DNA of 64,000 nt. Origin: G020348185 sp964525045. Its GTDB lineage: Bacteria > Nitrospirota > Nitrospiria > Nitrospirales > UBA8639. Every line of letters begins with the position of its first letter. Position 1 is the stretch's first letter. A program made the translations under genes and the position numbers. Below, one piece after another: positions 27,575 to 36,368 of the stretch. The stretch lies in the NCBI GenBank assembly GCA_964525045.1, contig CAZGFD010000009.1, positions 62,001 through 126,000 of the forward strand. Direction: 5' to 3'. The notes under the pieces were generated by a model. The model had not been told where the DNA came from and made no database searches. It saw nothing but the letters and a program-made list of their open reading frames with translations.

Positions 27575-27757
27575 TCATGAAGTTTTCTTCTTGTAGATAT
27601 TGAGTCCTATCTTTTCGTCTCTTCCAGGAATAGAGACGTTGCCCTCCGTGGTGGCGATAATCGTGGTTTTACCGGAAGAGGAAGGACCGAATTCTTTGGA
27701 AAGATCGACCGAAATGGTCAGGGTCGTCCCATCCACCTTCAACTCAACATTTTTCAT
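27575..27757 (-). CDS. Small conserved protein of unknown function
   Basis: A 60-residue protein from the ATG at 27757, preceded by AGGGAGG at 5 bases. The sequence (MKNVELKVDGTTLTISVDLS, then KEFGPSSSGKTTIIATTEGN) resembles a short conserved hypothetical protein I recall from many bacteria, with beta strands and a Ser/Gly-rich loop that only superficially looks like a P-loop. Its role is unknown. It is convergent with uvrA. Confidence 0.8.
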   Translation of the reverse strand: MKNVELKVDGTTLTISVDLSKEFGPSSSGKTTIIATTEGNVSIPGRDEKIGLNIYKKKTS

Positions 27758-27802
27758 AGAAACCTCCCTTCGTTGAAACAAGCAAATGCCATGAAAAGGA
27801 AT

Positions 27803-28141
27803 TCATTGTGAAAGGGCCAACAGAAATATGAGTGTGAAGCTTCCCACCAAAAAAGGAATCACACAGGAGGAGAGGACCACTTTGAGGCCCATCATCTTGG
27901 ACCTTGGCGGTATTTTGGAAATGGTTTCCTTATACACAAATTCATAGCTAAGAATAAGGATTGCCAGTCCAAGGGCGAGGATTCGACTTGTCCTGGGCCA
28001 GGAATATACTCCGCTCAGCAGAAAGTCCGTAATGTGAAAACCGCTAAAACCGAGAGCGAGAGGGGCAATGGCATACCGAATAATCTGATGAAATAGGGGG
28101 GTGACCAAAGACTTCGGGCCTAGGTGGGCTTCCGTACTCAT
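27803..28141 (-). CDS. Small integral membrane protein
   Basis: A 112-residue protein with three or four hydrophobic helices (about residues 24-45, 52-68, 85-108). No family recognised. The ATG overlaps the TGA of the upstream zinc-finger gene (ATGA), so the two are translated together. Confidence 0.7.
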   Translation of the reverse strand: MSTEAHLGPKSLVTPLFHQIIRYAIAPLALGFSGFHITDFLLSGVYSWPRTSRILALGLAILILSYEFVYKETISKIPPRSKMMGLKVVLSSCVIPFLVGSFTLIFLLALSQ

Positions 28142-28425
28142 GAAGGAACGGCGGAAGTCAGAGACTTGTCAGGTGAAGGGTGTTCAGACGAGGAGGCGTG
28201 TGCCTGGCAGGTTTTGCATATTCGGGGACGCATCTTCAGGAATGAAATTTTTCCACTTGCGAGGCAACTATAGTGAACGAAATGTTGGCAAACGGAACAC
28301 CGGGACCATCCGCCTTTGAGAAGAGTCAAATTTCGATACAACCCCCCTCCACACACCCCGCACGACTCGGGTTCAATCCCCAGAACAAGCGACTCCCATT
28401 CCCCTCCGCGGTTCCTGATGCTCAT
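28138..28425 (-). CDS. Small protein with PHD/RING-like C4HC3 zinc finger
   Basis: About 95 residues from the ATG at 28425 (an earlier in-frame start at 28515 is possible). The spacing C-x2-C-x17-C-x2-C-x4-H-x2-C-x15-C-x2-C is exactly the C4HC3 order of PHD/RING-type fingers, which bind two zinc ions in cross-brace form; such fingers are rare in bacteria. No other domain is present. It is coupled to the membrane protein downstream, so it may sit at the inner membrane as a protein-binding module. Confidence 0.72.
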   Translation of the reverse strand: MSIRNRGGEWESLVLGIEPESCGVCGGGLYRNLTLLKGGWSRCSVCQHFVHYSCLASGKISFLKMRPRICKTCQAHASSSEHPSPDKSLTSAVPS

Positions 28426-28692
28426 GGTATTCAAGTATACTGACACCACGCGTCGAATACAATCTTGGTCGGGATGGAGTCTCCTGCAGCCACCGATCCT
28501 GACATTTTCTAACATTTTGAGGATGAGTTGGAATTCTCAATTGAGTTTGACAGGAAATAATTTAATCTGTAGGCTCCTGCTCTGCTTACAGCCCTCCTTT
28601 TTGTAGGGTCGTGCAAGGGTCTTTGCCCCTTTTCTCAACAATCCTTGTTGTTTTTATACTGCTCAACAACCTTCATCATCTGAATTGACCAA

Positions 28693-29586
28693 ATGGTGGA
28701 CATCCAAAAGTATTTAGAACGGCAACGAAAAAAAATCGATTGGTTTCTTGATCAATCGGTTCCTGATGGCCAGGCGGAACCCAAGATCCTCTATGAGTCG
28801 ATGAGATATAGCCTCCTTGGGGGAGGAAAAAGGATTCGGCCCATTTTGGCGTTGGCTGCGGCTGAAGCGATTGGGTCTCAAGACGACAATATTCTGCCAT
28901 TTGCTGCGGCGCTGGAATTCATTCACACCTATTCACTGGTTCACGATGATTTGCCCGCCATGGACAATGATGACTTTCGTCGTGGAAGGCCCACCAACCA
29001 TAAAACCTTTGGCGAAGGGATGGCGATATTGGCGGGGGATGCACTCCTGACGATGGCCTTTGAATTGTGCAGTAATCCCAAATTACAAGATTGCGTTCCG
29101 AAAGATCGCCAGGTGCAAATAATCCGGGAATTGGCCGTCGGGTCAGGCCATGGTGGCATGGTTGGCGGGCAGGTGTTAGATATCCAAGCCGAGAATCAGG
29201 AAATTGATCTCGGGAGCCTTCAAACCATTCACACCTTTAAAACTGGCCGGCTCATCCGGGCCTCGGTGCGAATCGGAGGAATATTTGGTGGCGCGACGTC
29301 CTCGCAGTTAGACTCTTTGACCGGCTATTCGGAGGATATTGGGTTGGCTTTTCAAATTGCTGATGATGTGCTGAATATGACGGGGACCCGGGAGGAGCTG
29401 GGGAAAGACGCCGGGACTGATGCCAAGCGGGGGAAAAAAACCTATCCAACCTTTTATGGCATAGAGGGAGCCCGGGACTTAGCGGAGGAATGTATCAAAC
29501 GAGCCCTTAAGCGGTTGAGTGAATTTGATCAGAAAGCCGATCCCTTACGCGCGATCGCCGACTATATTATCAGTCGACGGAATTGA
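28693..29586 (+). CDS. ispA: Polyprenyl (farnesyl/geranylgeranyl) diphosphate synthase
   Basis: Makes C15-C20 prenyl diphosphates from IPP and allylic primers for quinones, hopanoids and carotenoids. The first Asp-rich motif HDDLPAMDNDDFRRGRPTNH and the second DDVLNMTGT are present, along with GGKRIRP near the N-terminus and KTGRLIRASVRIGG. The 297-residue length and the DDxxxxD form match bacterial IspA-type enzymes. Chain length cannot be fixed by eye. It begins a terpenoid group with hpnA and the CruF-like gene. Confidence 0.95.
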   Translation: MVDIQKYLERQRKKIDWFLDQSVPDGQAEPKILYESMRYSLLGGGKRIRPILALAAAEAIGSQDDNILPFAAALEFIHTYSLVHDDLPAMDNDDFRRGRPTNHKTFGEGMAILAGDALLTMAFELCSNPKLQDCVPKDRQVQIIRELAVGSGHGGMVGGQVLDIQAENQEIDLGSLQTIHTFKTGRLIRASVRIGGIFGGATSSQLDSLTGYSEDIGLAFQIADDVLNMTGTREELGKDAGTDAKRGKKTYPTFYGIEGARDLAEECIKRALKRLSEFDQKADPLRAIADYIISRRN

Positions 29587-29598
29587 AGATATAAAAAA

Positions 29599-29680
29599 GT
29601 TTCGAGTTTCGAGTCTCGGGTTTCGTGTTTAACGACAAAGAGTCTTTTTTTCTTGAAACCCGAAACCCGAAACCCCAAAC
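29599..29680. repeat. Dispersed GTTTCGAG/CCCGAAAC inverted element (clearest copy)
   Basis: Left arm GTTTCGAGTTTCGAGTCTCG with GGTTTCGTGTTT; right arm GAAACCCGAAACCCGAAACC; spacer about 25 bases with a run of T. The arms are tandem copies of a GTTTCGRG unit facing each other. It lies between two genes on the same strand. Confidence 0.75.
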
Positions 29681-29740
29681 TGCGCCAATCCAGGGTCTCC
29701 TCTTCAGTAAATTAAAACACTCACAATTATCCGGCATCCC

Positions 29741-30733
29741 ATGAAAGCATTAGTCACAGGCGCAACCGGATTTATCGGGGCCGCGGTGACGCGTGCGCTG
29801 TTACATTCCGGCATTGACGTTCGGGTGCTCGTACGTCCTTCCAGCAACCTCAAAAACTTGGAGGGCTTGAAAGTAGAATCCGTCTTAGGCGATCTCCAAG
29901 ATCCTTCTTCGCTTCGTCAGGCGCTGAGTGGATGTCACCAACTCTATCATGTTGCGGCTCATTACGCGCTTTGGGATCAGGATTCTTCGGTGTTTTACCG
30001 TGTAAACGTCGAGGGGACGAGATGTCTCTTGCAAACGGCTTCAGAGGTTGGCATCGAACGGATGGTGTATACCAGTACCATCGGGGCCATTGGACTTCCG
30101 GAGGGGGGTGGGCTTGGCACGGAGGAGACCCCACTGGTACCTACACAGTTGGCCGGGGATTATAAGCGGTCTAAATATTTGGCTGAACAAGAGGTATTGA
30201 AATTGGCTAAAGCTGGCATTCCAGTGATCATTGTCAATCCCACAGCTCCAATTGGGGAACGTGATGTCAAGCCGACACCAACGGGTCAAATCATTGTCGA
30301 TTTTATGTTAGGGCGAATGTGGGCCTACATTGAAACCGGGATGAACCTTATCGATGTTGAGGATGTTGCCATTGGACATCTGCGAGCGATGGAACGAGGC
30401 CGGCTTGGCGAACGCTACATACTGGGAAATCGAAATCTGACCTTCCATGATATTTGTGAATTACTAAGCCAAATCACCGGCGTGAAAGCCCCTCGTGTGA
30501 AGTTACCCTGGAGGGCTGTTTTGCCATTAGCCTATTGTAACAAATGGATTGCCGATTACCTTACCCATCAGCCACCCCGGATTCCCTTGGAAGGAGTTCG
30601 TATGGCGAAATATAGAATGCATTACGATTGTTCAAAGGCTCTGAACGAATTAGAGCTTCCTCAGACTCCAGTAGAAGTCTCATTGGGAAAAGCCGTGAAA
30701 TGGTTCCGCGAACACGGCTACGCGGAAGCCTAA
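29741..30733 (+). CDS. hpnA: Hopanoid-associated sugar epimerase HpnA-like (extended SDR)
   Basis: A 330-residue extended short-chain dehydrogenase. The NAD(P) site GATGFIGAAV is at the N-terminus, the active-site Tyr/Lys pair lies in DYKRSKYLAEQEVLKLA, and NPTAPIGERDVKPTPTGQII is characteristic of the HpnA subgroup. HpnA genes sit in hopanoid clusters. Here it lies between a prenyl diphosphate synthase and a carotenoid gene, which supports a terpenoid-lipid role. The exact substrate is not established. Confidence 0.9.
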   Translation: MKALVTGATGFIGAAVTRALLHSGIDVRVLVRPSSNLKNLEGLKVESVLGDLQDPSSLRQALSGCHQLYHVAAHYALWDQDSSVFYRVNVEGTRCLLQTASEVGIERMVYTSTIGAIGLPEGGGLGTEETPLVPTQLAGDYKRSKYLAEQEVLKLAKAGIPVIIVNPTAPIGERDVKPTPTGQIIVDFMLGRMWAYIETGMNLIDVEDVAIGHLRAMERGRLGERYILGNRNLTFHDICELLSQITGVKAPRVKLPWRAVLPLAYCNKWIADYLTHQPPRIPLEGVRMAKYRMHYDCSKALNELELPQTPVEVSLGKAVKWFREHGYAEA

Positions 30734-30771
30734 ACGTCCAATTTTGCCGATAATCATCAATCACCTTTTTC

Positions 30772-31581
30772 ATGGAATATGTGACTCTCTTCATTCAAAC
30801 CATATTCCTTCGCCCCTATGTCTTTATTTTTCTTGGCGTTTCTCTCTTTTCCGCGAGTCGACTCCTCGGGTGGAAACGCACCGCCGCCATGTTTGGGATC
30901 ACCTGGATCACGGCCTTTATCTGTGAATTTTCATCAACCCGCATTGGGTTCCCCTTTGGCGATTATTACTACACAGGGTCGACCACCAATCAGGAATTAT
31001 ATTTCTCAAATATCCCCTTTATGGATTCCCTCTCCTTTACCTTTCTTCTTTTCGCCAGTTATTGCCTCGCCCTTGGATTTACCCTCCCGGCGGCACCCCC
31101 CACGCCTTTCAGCGGGTGGTCGTTTCCGGAATCTCGAAGATTGTCGTGGCCGGTGGTTCTGCTTACCACGGTCTTCTTTACCTTCATCGATATTGTCATT
31201 GATCCTGTGGCGCTTCGCGGGGATCGTTGGTTTCTGGGGCAAATATACGGCTATCCTCATCCCGGAGTGTATTTTGGCGTTCCCCTCGCGAACTTTTTGG
31301 GATGGGCCTTTGTAGGGTTCGTCTCGATGATGCTGTATCGGGTGATGGATCAATGTTGTTTGAAGAGGGTACCCTCTCCACCAATGATTGTCAGAGGGAA
31401 TCTTTTGGTAGGCGTAGGACTATATTACGGCGTCTTGGCCTTTAATTTAGGGGTCACTTTTTGGATTGAGGAATGGCTGATTGGCATGGTCGGTTGTTTA
31501 ATTTATTTACCCGTTTCCTTGTTGCTCATCCTGAAATTCTTGGGATATGTGCCTATGTTCCAAAAACAGGTCAAAGGATGA
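30772..31581 (+). CDS. CruF-like carotenoid biosynthesis membrane protein (DUF422)
   Basis: A 269-residue protein with seven or eight hydrophobic helices. The family segments are visible: ICEFSSTRIGFPFGDYYYTG, IPFMDSLSFTFLLFASYCLA, DIVIDPVALRGDRWFLGQ and GVYFGVPLANFLGWAFVGF. DUF422/CruF proteins are carotenoid 1',2'-hydratases (CruF, bisanhydrobacterioruberin hydratase). It lies 38 bases behind hpnA. The family call is firm, the exact carotenoid is not. Confidence 0.88.
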   Translation: MEYVTLFIQTIFLRPYVFIFLGVSLFSASRLLGWKRTAAMFGITWITAFICEFSSTRIGFPFGDYYYTGSTTNQELYFSNIPFMDSLSFTFLLFASYCLALGFTLPAAPPTPFSGWSFPESRRLSWPVVLLTTVFFTFIDIVIDPVALRGDRWFLGQIYGYPHPGVYFGVPLANFLGWAFVGFVSMMLYRVMDQCCLKRVPSPPMIVRGNLLVGVGLYYGVLAFNLGVTFWIEEWLIGMVGCLIYLPVSLLLILKFLGYVPMFQKQVKG

Positions 31582-31790
31582 ATGGGAAAAGTGATATAGG
31601 ACCCCTTTGACTCTCTTATTCCCATATCTTGATACATTGGTTAACGGGGAAGGGAAAAACAATCTCATTATGAACTTGAGCCAGGGGAGTGGCGCCGGTA
31701 TGATTAAGGACATAAGGATTCACTACCTTCGGCACTCTATCGCCTTCCCTGGTTGATTGTTGTCACCCCAGGGTAGGGTAGGATTGGCAT

Positions 31791-32189
31791 ATGAACGGAT
31801 TTTTCATTCGATGTGCGGTAACGGGCTTGGCTGTACTGTTGGCCAGCCAGATTATTCCAGGAATTGAAATTCATGGATTTGCAGCCGGTCTCGTGGCGGT
31901 GATTGTCCTTTCCTTTCTTAATGCGATGGTGCGTCCCTTGCTCTATCTGTTGTCGGCCCCCTTTATTGTGCTCACCTTGGGGCTTTTCATGGTTGTGATC
32001 AATGCTTTTCTGTTGAATTTGGTTGCTATGCTAGTTAAAGGATTTGTTGTTGAAGGCTTTTGGTCTGCCGTTGGTGGGGCTATTTTCATCAGTTTGGTCA
32101 GTGGAGTTCTCAACTTCTGGATTTCAGAAAAAGGCAGAGTTGACGTGGTGATGACACACCGACCCCGGAATATTCGACATATCAATTGA
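31791..32189 (+). CDS. YvlD/DUF360 'phage holin family' membrane protein
   Basis: A 132-residue protein with four membrane helices and the family core VLSFLNAMVRPLLYLLSAPF with FIVLTLGLFMVVINAFLLNL. These small inner-membrane proteins are widespread; the holin name is historical and no lysis role is implied. There is no phage context. The function is unknown. Confidence 0.9.
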   Translation: MNGFFIRCAVTGLAVLLASQIIPGIEIHGFAAGLVAVIVLSFLNAMVRPLLYLLSAPFIVLTLGLFMVVINAFLLNLVAMLVKGFVVEGFWSAVGGAIFISLVSGVLNFWISEKGRVDVVMTHRPRNIRHIN

Positions 32190-32284
32190 ATAACCCCCCC
32201 TCAGGTCGCTAGAATCCCCGCGTTCAGGAATTCAACAACCAACTACTATTATTGTGGTCAGCCAGTCCTGCATTCTCCTTTGCC

Positions 32285-34138
32285 ATGAGTAGATCAAAAA
32301 AATCGGAAAATCAAAAGAAGGAAAACGTTGGGGTGGTTAACGTCGTCGAGACACCGCTTGCCACGAAACAAAGCACCCTGCAAAAGGTTTTAACCTCCGC
32401 TGTCAATGATCTGGGCATGGAAGCGGCTTTTATAGGAATTAAAACCCATGATCAAGGTTCTTTAGTTCCTCAGGTATCCAGGGGGTTTTCCTCTCGAGAA
32501 ATTCGGGCCATCCTTCGAGCCTTATGGGCGGACTATGGAAAGGGCATAGGTCTCAATCATCAATCATCTGAGGCTGATCCCTTCGGCCTTCTTCGGCTTC
32601 GCATGGTGACCCCGGGAAGCAAAATTATTTTAGCTGTCCCCTTAAAATTTGGTGGTCGAATCTACGGAACTCTCGTGGTGGGAAAACGAGAAAGTGCTTC
32701 CCTCCCCAAAAGGGAGAAAACCACTATTGTCCGAAGTGGGAGTCACATCACGGAGGAACTGAAGAAGGCAGGTTTGTTCGGATCTCCCTTGATATTGGGA
32801 TCATCCATGGTGGCTCATGAACCGGCTTCAGGTGAGGGAGAGAGCGTTCAAGTCCCTCAACTCCGTACCTATACCAACCCCGACGTCCAAGAACGTGTAG
32901 CTGGCCTACTACATGACGCGGAAAAGTCTTTAGATTTTGAGCGGGCGTGGGTAACGATTTATGACCCTATTGTGGCCTCTTTGGAAATATTGGGTGGTGT
33001 TGGGAACCAGAAACGTGATCTGGCTCCCGGTCATCGTCTCCCGATCGATGAATCGGCTTCTGGCTGGGCAGTCAGACACCGGAAACATCGGTGTGATCAA
33101 AATTTGGCTTCTACGCAGGGGCGTTTCCAAGATTATAAGCAATTGTACAAAGACCGCTTTGCTTCAACGCTTGTCGTCCCATTTTTTGTGAGAGGACGAG
33201 TCGCCGGGACCGTCACGTTAGCTTCAAAAACTCCTTCGCAGTATGACATCAATGCATTTGACCTCGCCAAAGTCGAGCCGGTGACCACCAAGTTGGTTGA
33301 ACTCTTTGAGGATCCTTCGGCCAGGCTTTCCGTACTCTCAGACCCCGAATCTCCATCCGAACCACAAGCGGATAAAGTGAAGAGTGACACCACGGAAACC
33401 GCCATCCGTCGCGAAGAACGGCGAGTGGCCCTTCAAGAAATGAGCTCATTTTTGGCGACCGAAATCCGAGAACCCATGGGATTTATTCGGGCGCAAATGG
33501 AAGAGATTACGAGCGAGGCCCATTTAGATTTTGATTCCCAAACCCGTGTGGAAACGGCGATGCGGGATCTCATGCGAATTGAAGCCCTCCTCAATGAAGT
33601 GTTGGATTTTGCCAAGCCGTTAACCCTGGATCGACGTTCGTGTCGTATCCAGGCTCTCCTTGACCATGCCTTGTCTCTCATTTCTACGGACTTGAGGGTC
33701 AACCGGATTGAAGTCCAAAAGGACTATCCCGCCCGTCTGGCGCCAGTGCGCTGGGATGAGGCAAAAATGCAACATGCGTTCTTGTCTATTTTTAAGAATT
33801 CACTGGAAGCCATGTCTCCAGGTGGTCACCTCCGCGTGTCCGTGAAGCTACATCGGGGCCGCCGGAACGAAGTGGTCATTAAAATTGAGAATGACGGAGT
33901 CCCTATTCCGCCTGAAGTGGTGGATAAGGTCTTTGAGCCCTATTTCACCACCAAGCGATCCGGAACCGGTCTCGGGCTAGCAAGCGTAAAAAAGATTGTG
34001 GAGGAACACCATGGGCACATTGGCATAGCCAGTAGACCGGAACAGGGAACAACCGTCACTTTGCGGATGCCTATCCCACGGCAACGCGTCCCCTATAGGG
34101 GGAAACAGGTGACGAGAAGAACCCGTCGAACTACCTGA
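32285..34138 (+). CDS. GAF-domain histidine-kinase-like protein lacking the phospho-accepting His
   Basis: About 617 residues from the ATG at 32285. Two GAF-like domains (about 30-170 and 200-345; the second with ERAWVTIYDP, WAVRHRKH and LVVPFFVRGRVAGTVTLASK) precede a dimerisation segment and an intact HATPase_c domain (FKNSLEAMSPGG, ENDGVPIP, FEPYFTTKRSGTGLGLASVK). In the H-box, where kinases have HEIRxPL, this protein reads LATEIREPMG: Thr392 replaces His. It is therefore either a pseudo-kinase that binds ATP and signals by shape, or it uses another residue. No response regulator is adjacent. Confidence 0.85.
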   Translation: MSRSKKSENQKKENVGVVNVVETPLATKQSTLQKVLTSAVNDLGMEAAFIGIKTHDQGSLVPQVSRGFSSREIRAILRALWADYGKGIGLNHQSSEADPFGLLRLRMVTPGSKIILAVPLKFGGRIYGTLVVGKRESASLPKREKTTIVRSGSHITEELKKAGLFGSPLILGSSMVAHEPASGEGESVQVPQLRTYTNPDVQERVAGLLHDAEKSLDFERAWVTIYDPIVASLEILGGVGNQKRDLAPGHRLPIDESASGWAVRHRKHRCDQNLASTQGRFQDYKQLYKDRFASTLVVPFFVRGRVAGTVTLASKTPSQYDINAFDLAKVEPVTTKLVELFEDPSARLSVLSDPESPSEPQADKVKSDTTETAIRREERRVALQEMSSFLATEIREPMGFIRAQMEEITSEAHLDFDSQTRVETAMRDLMRIEALLNEVLDFAKPLTLDRRSCRIQALLDHALSLISTDLRVNRIEVQKDYPARLAPVRWDEAKMQHAFLSIFKNSLEAMSPGGHLRVSVKLHRGRRNEVVIKIENDGVPIPPEVVDKVFEPYFTTKRSGTGLGLASVKKIVEEHHGHIGIASRPEQGTTVTLRMPIPRQRVPYRGKQVTRRTRRTT

Positions 34139-34163
34139 GGCTTCCAATTCTTTTTAATTAAAC

Positions 34164-34191
34164 TTGACACTCTGGTAAGAATAAGAATAAT
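34164..34191 (+). promoter_or_regulatory. Sigma-70-type promoter for the small exported protein
   Basis: TTGACA (34164-34169) and AATAAT (34186-34191) with 16 bases between. The leader to the ATG at 34274 would be about 76 bases. Confidence 0.55.
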
Positions 34192-34273
34192 ATTGCACCC
34201 CTTACAAGAAATTGTCATCTTGAATAAAGAGTTTCTTCCATTGTTAACCAGCTTATAACAAAGGAGTGGACTT

Positions 34274-34618
34274 ATGAAGGCTTTTGGAATTCTTCTCGGC
34301 ACGATGGGTGCCAGTGTAGTTGCCATCTCTTTGGCCTTTGCTAATCCTGCTTTGCTCCCCAAACACCCTGGGTATCCTGCAAAAGGGACATCACCAGCAA
34401 CTGGCCAACCAACCGCTAATGATCAAGGCCAAACCAATGTGGTTGATTTAAGCGGAGCAGCCGGGTCACTTGATTCGGCCGCCAAGAATGAAGTGATGGA
34501 TCCAAACAGAGAGCGGGTTAAGAAATCGATGGGTGCCGGCCGGCTTCCACAGGTAGAAGGTCCTCTCAATAAGGTCAATATAAATCCCGCTGGGGCCACC
34601 TCGACAGTCATTAAATAG
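34274..34618 (+). CDS. Small exported protein of unknown function
   Basis: A 114-residue protein with a signal peptide (ILLGTMGASVVAISLAFA) and a hydrophilic Pro/Gly/Ala/Asn-rich mature part with no predicted fold and no Cys. It is a stand-alone unit with its own promoter and a very strong terminator, and AAAGGAG lies 8-9 bases before the ATG, which suggests high expression. The function is unknown. Confidence 0.78.
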   Translation: MKAFGILLGTMGASVVAISLAFANPALLPKHPGYPAKGTSPATGQPTANDQGQTNVVDLSGAAGSLDSAAKNEVMDPNRERVKKSMGAGRLPQVEGPLNKVNINPAGATSTVIK

Positions 34619-34645
34619 TTCCCCCAAAAGCGGTGATGATGGATA

Positions 34646-34679
34646 GGGAGGTTGCTTTAGTAGCAACCTCCCTTTTTTT
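34646..34679 (+). terminator. Strong intrinsic terminator
   Basis: A perfect 11-base stem GGGAGGTTGCT/AGCAACCTCCC with a 5-base loop (TTAGT), followed at once by seven T. It ends the transcript of the small exported protein. It is the clearest intrinsic terminator in the window. Confidence 0.93.
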
Positions 34680-34740
34680 GTTTTTCCTACTTTTGCGGGC
34701 GATGTCTGGATGGGCAGCAATGGAAGCTTCCTTAAAAGCC

Positions 34741-34851
34741 ATTTCCAATATCGAACCAGAAATAACGAATATCGAAAGGGAAGGACCAGAAAGCTTAATT
34801 TTTTCACTTCAAGATTCGTGATTCATTATTGGAAATTCGATATTCTTCAAT
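34741..34851. repeat. Imperfect inverted repeat of AATATCGAA type
   Basis: Left part AATATCGAACCAGAAATAACGAATATCGA and right part TCGTGATTCATTATTGGAAATTCGATATT are roughly complementary over 28-29 bases, with about 55 bases between. It follows the same 'sense arm, spacer, antisense arm' plan as the GAAACCCG elements but with a different A/T-rich unit. Confidence 0.55.
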
Positions 34852-34938
34852 TTTTGTTCTTCATCACCTTACCCGCCATTGTCCCGTCGCACCCAGGCGA
34901 ACGGGTCTGGAAACCTGGAATGTTCGGCATAATTTTTC

Positions 34939-35994
34939 ATGGAAACCCTGCTTGCCAAGAAAATTAAGGATAAAATCCGCAAGTATGGCCCGATGACCTT
35001 TCGGGATTTTATGGCGTTAGCGCTCTATGATCCCGACCATGGTTTTTATACTAAGGGGCCGGGAATCGGCATTCGTACGGGGATGTTTAATACCAATGCG
35101 ATGTTTCCCGCCTTCGCTTTTGCTCTAGCCCGGGCTATTCAACATGCTGAAGGTCTTGTCGGGGAGTCTCTCAGAATTGTGGAGTTAGGCGGGGGGACAG
35201 CAAAACTGGCTTCAAACCTGCGATCGTTTCTTTCAACTCCCCACGAGTACGTTATTGTGGACATCAGTCCTGGTTTTCGAGCCCAGCAAACACGGAAGGG
35301 ATTTCAGGTCATGGATTCTGCGGACGGTCTTCTTCCCGCGCCCACGTTTGCCTTCGGGAACGAAGTTCTTGACGCCCTTCCGGTGCATTGGGTGATGGGG
35401 GATGGGTCGGGTGACATTCTCGAATTTTATGTCGCCATTGATGGAAACGGAGGGTTTATTGAACAGCCAGACGTGGCTTCGACCCCCTTATTGTCTGAAC
35501 GACTTCAAACTGAGGGAATCATGTTAGGGCGTGGACAAATTGCTGAGATCTGTTTGGACCTTGATGGGTTCATGGAAAAGGTTGCTCGGCCGATTTCCAA
35601 GGGTTACCTCATGTTTATCGATTATGGTGAGGAGGCATCGTCCTTATATTCCCACTCACGACGAAATGGGACCCTCCGATCGTTTCGTTCTCAACAGGCT
35701 GTCTTCAATCCCTTTGAGTGGGTTGGTGCCCAAGATATAACGGCAGATGTCGATTTCACGGCCCTTAAAATGGCAGCAAGGAAAGCTGGGCTTCAATTCA
35801 CTGGGTGTCTCCCACAAGGAACCTGGCTCACCAACTTGGGGATACGGGACTATTCGAAGGTGGTTGAGGATAGTCGCTCAGCTGAAGAGGAAATTTTCTT
35901 TCTGTCTAATCCAGCCAGGTTAGGAAGCACTTTCGATGTAGCCCTGTTCAAAACCGAAGGGTTACCTGATGGCTGTAGCCTACACTTACGCTGA
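34939..35994 (+). CDS. NDUFAF7/MidA-family SAM-dependent methyltransferase
   Basis: A 351-residue protein. The family start is seen (MTFRDFMALALYDPDHGFYT), followed by the SAM-binding loop RIVELGGGTAKLASNLRSFL, VIVDISPGFRAQQ and the diagnostic FGNEVLDALPVHWV. In mitochondria NDUFAF7 methylates an Arg of the complex I subunit NDUFS2 during assembly; bacterial members are assumed to act on proteins as well. No nuo genes are in the window. The central CLDLDGFMEKVARPISKGYL and FIDYGEE segments agree with the family. Confidence 0.9.
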   Translation: METLLAKKIKDKIRKYGPMTFRDFMALALYDPDHGFYTKGPGIGIRTGMFNTNAMFPAFAFALARAIQHAEGLVGESLRIVELGGGTAKLASNLRSFLSTPHEYVIVDISPGFRAQQTRKGFQVMDSADGLLPAPTFAFGNEVLDALPVHWVMGDGSGDILEFYVAIDGNGGFIEQPDVASTPLLSERLQTEGIMLGRGQIAEICLDLDGFMEKVARPISKGYLMFIDYGEEASSLYSHSRRNGTLRSFRSQQAVFNPFEWVGAQDITADVDFTALKMAARKAGLQFTGCLPQGTWLTNLGIRDYSKVVEDSRSAEEEIFFLSNPARLGSTFDVALFKTEGLPDGCSLHLR

Positions 35995-36368
35995 CAAAAC
36001 AGTCAGTCAAACTCCCTTATCTCCTTCCAAAATACCCTAAGGTGTGATTTATTTGGATAAAATGTTACATTATTTTTCCCCTAGGTATGTCTTCTTTGAC
36101 CTTTAAAAGACACAAAGTGTCAACTTCTTTAGCAACGCTGTATCAATTTGTCCACACTTTTTCCCTATATTTTCTGAGTACTTATTTCATTATATCTATT
36201 AAACCTGTTAAAAATTAGTTTTCTTTTTTTTCCCAAACCCGCTAAATAATTTAACTTTTACCTTTAAATAAAAAATAATTTTTTTATAACCGAATAACTG
36301 GCACGCAACGTGCAAAGTAAAAAATCCTACGGTAACAGCATTACATTGTTAGCTAGGGAGGTGGGGCT
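35995..36368. other. A/T-rich regulatory region upstream of the Zn-ribbon gene
   Basis: No gene seen. The part 36160-36298 is strongly A/T-rich, as expected for IHF bending at sigma-54 promoters. A palindrome GACACAAAGTGTC lies at 36110-36122, about 180 bases before the -24 element, and could be an activator site. The sigma-54-type promoter ends the region. Confidence 0.6.
36299..36314 (+). promoter_or_regulatory. Sigma-54 (-24/-12) promoter of the Zn-ribbon gene
   Basis: CTGGCACG-N4-GTGCA: the -24 box is perfect, the -12 box has G for the first T of TTGC, and GG and GC are 10 bases apart as required. The predicted start is about 36325, 44 bases before the ATG. Caution: GCACG-CAA-CGTGC is also a small inverted repeat. 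Confidence 0.68.

Noticed and set aside
31791..32189. Holin as a sign of prophage
   Set aside because: The protein belongs to the common YvlD/DUF360 family and no phage genes are near it.
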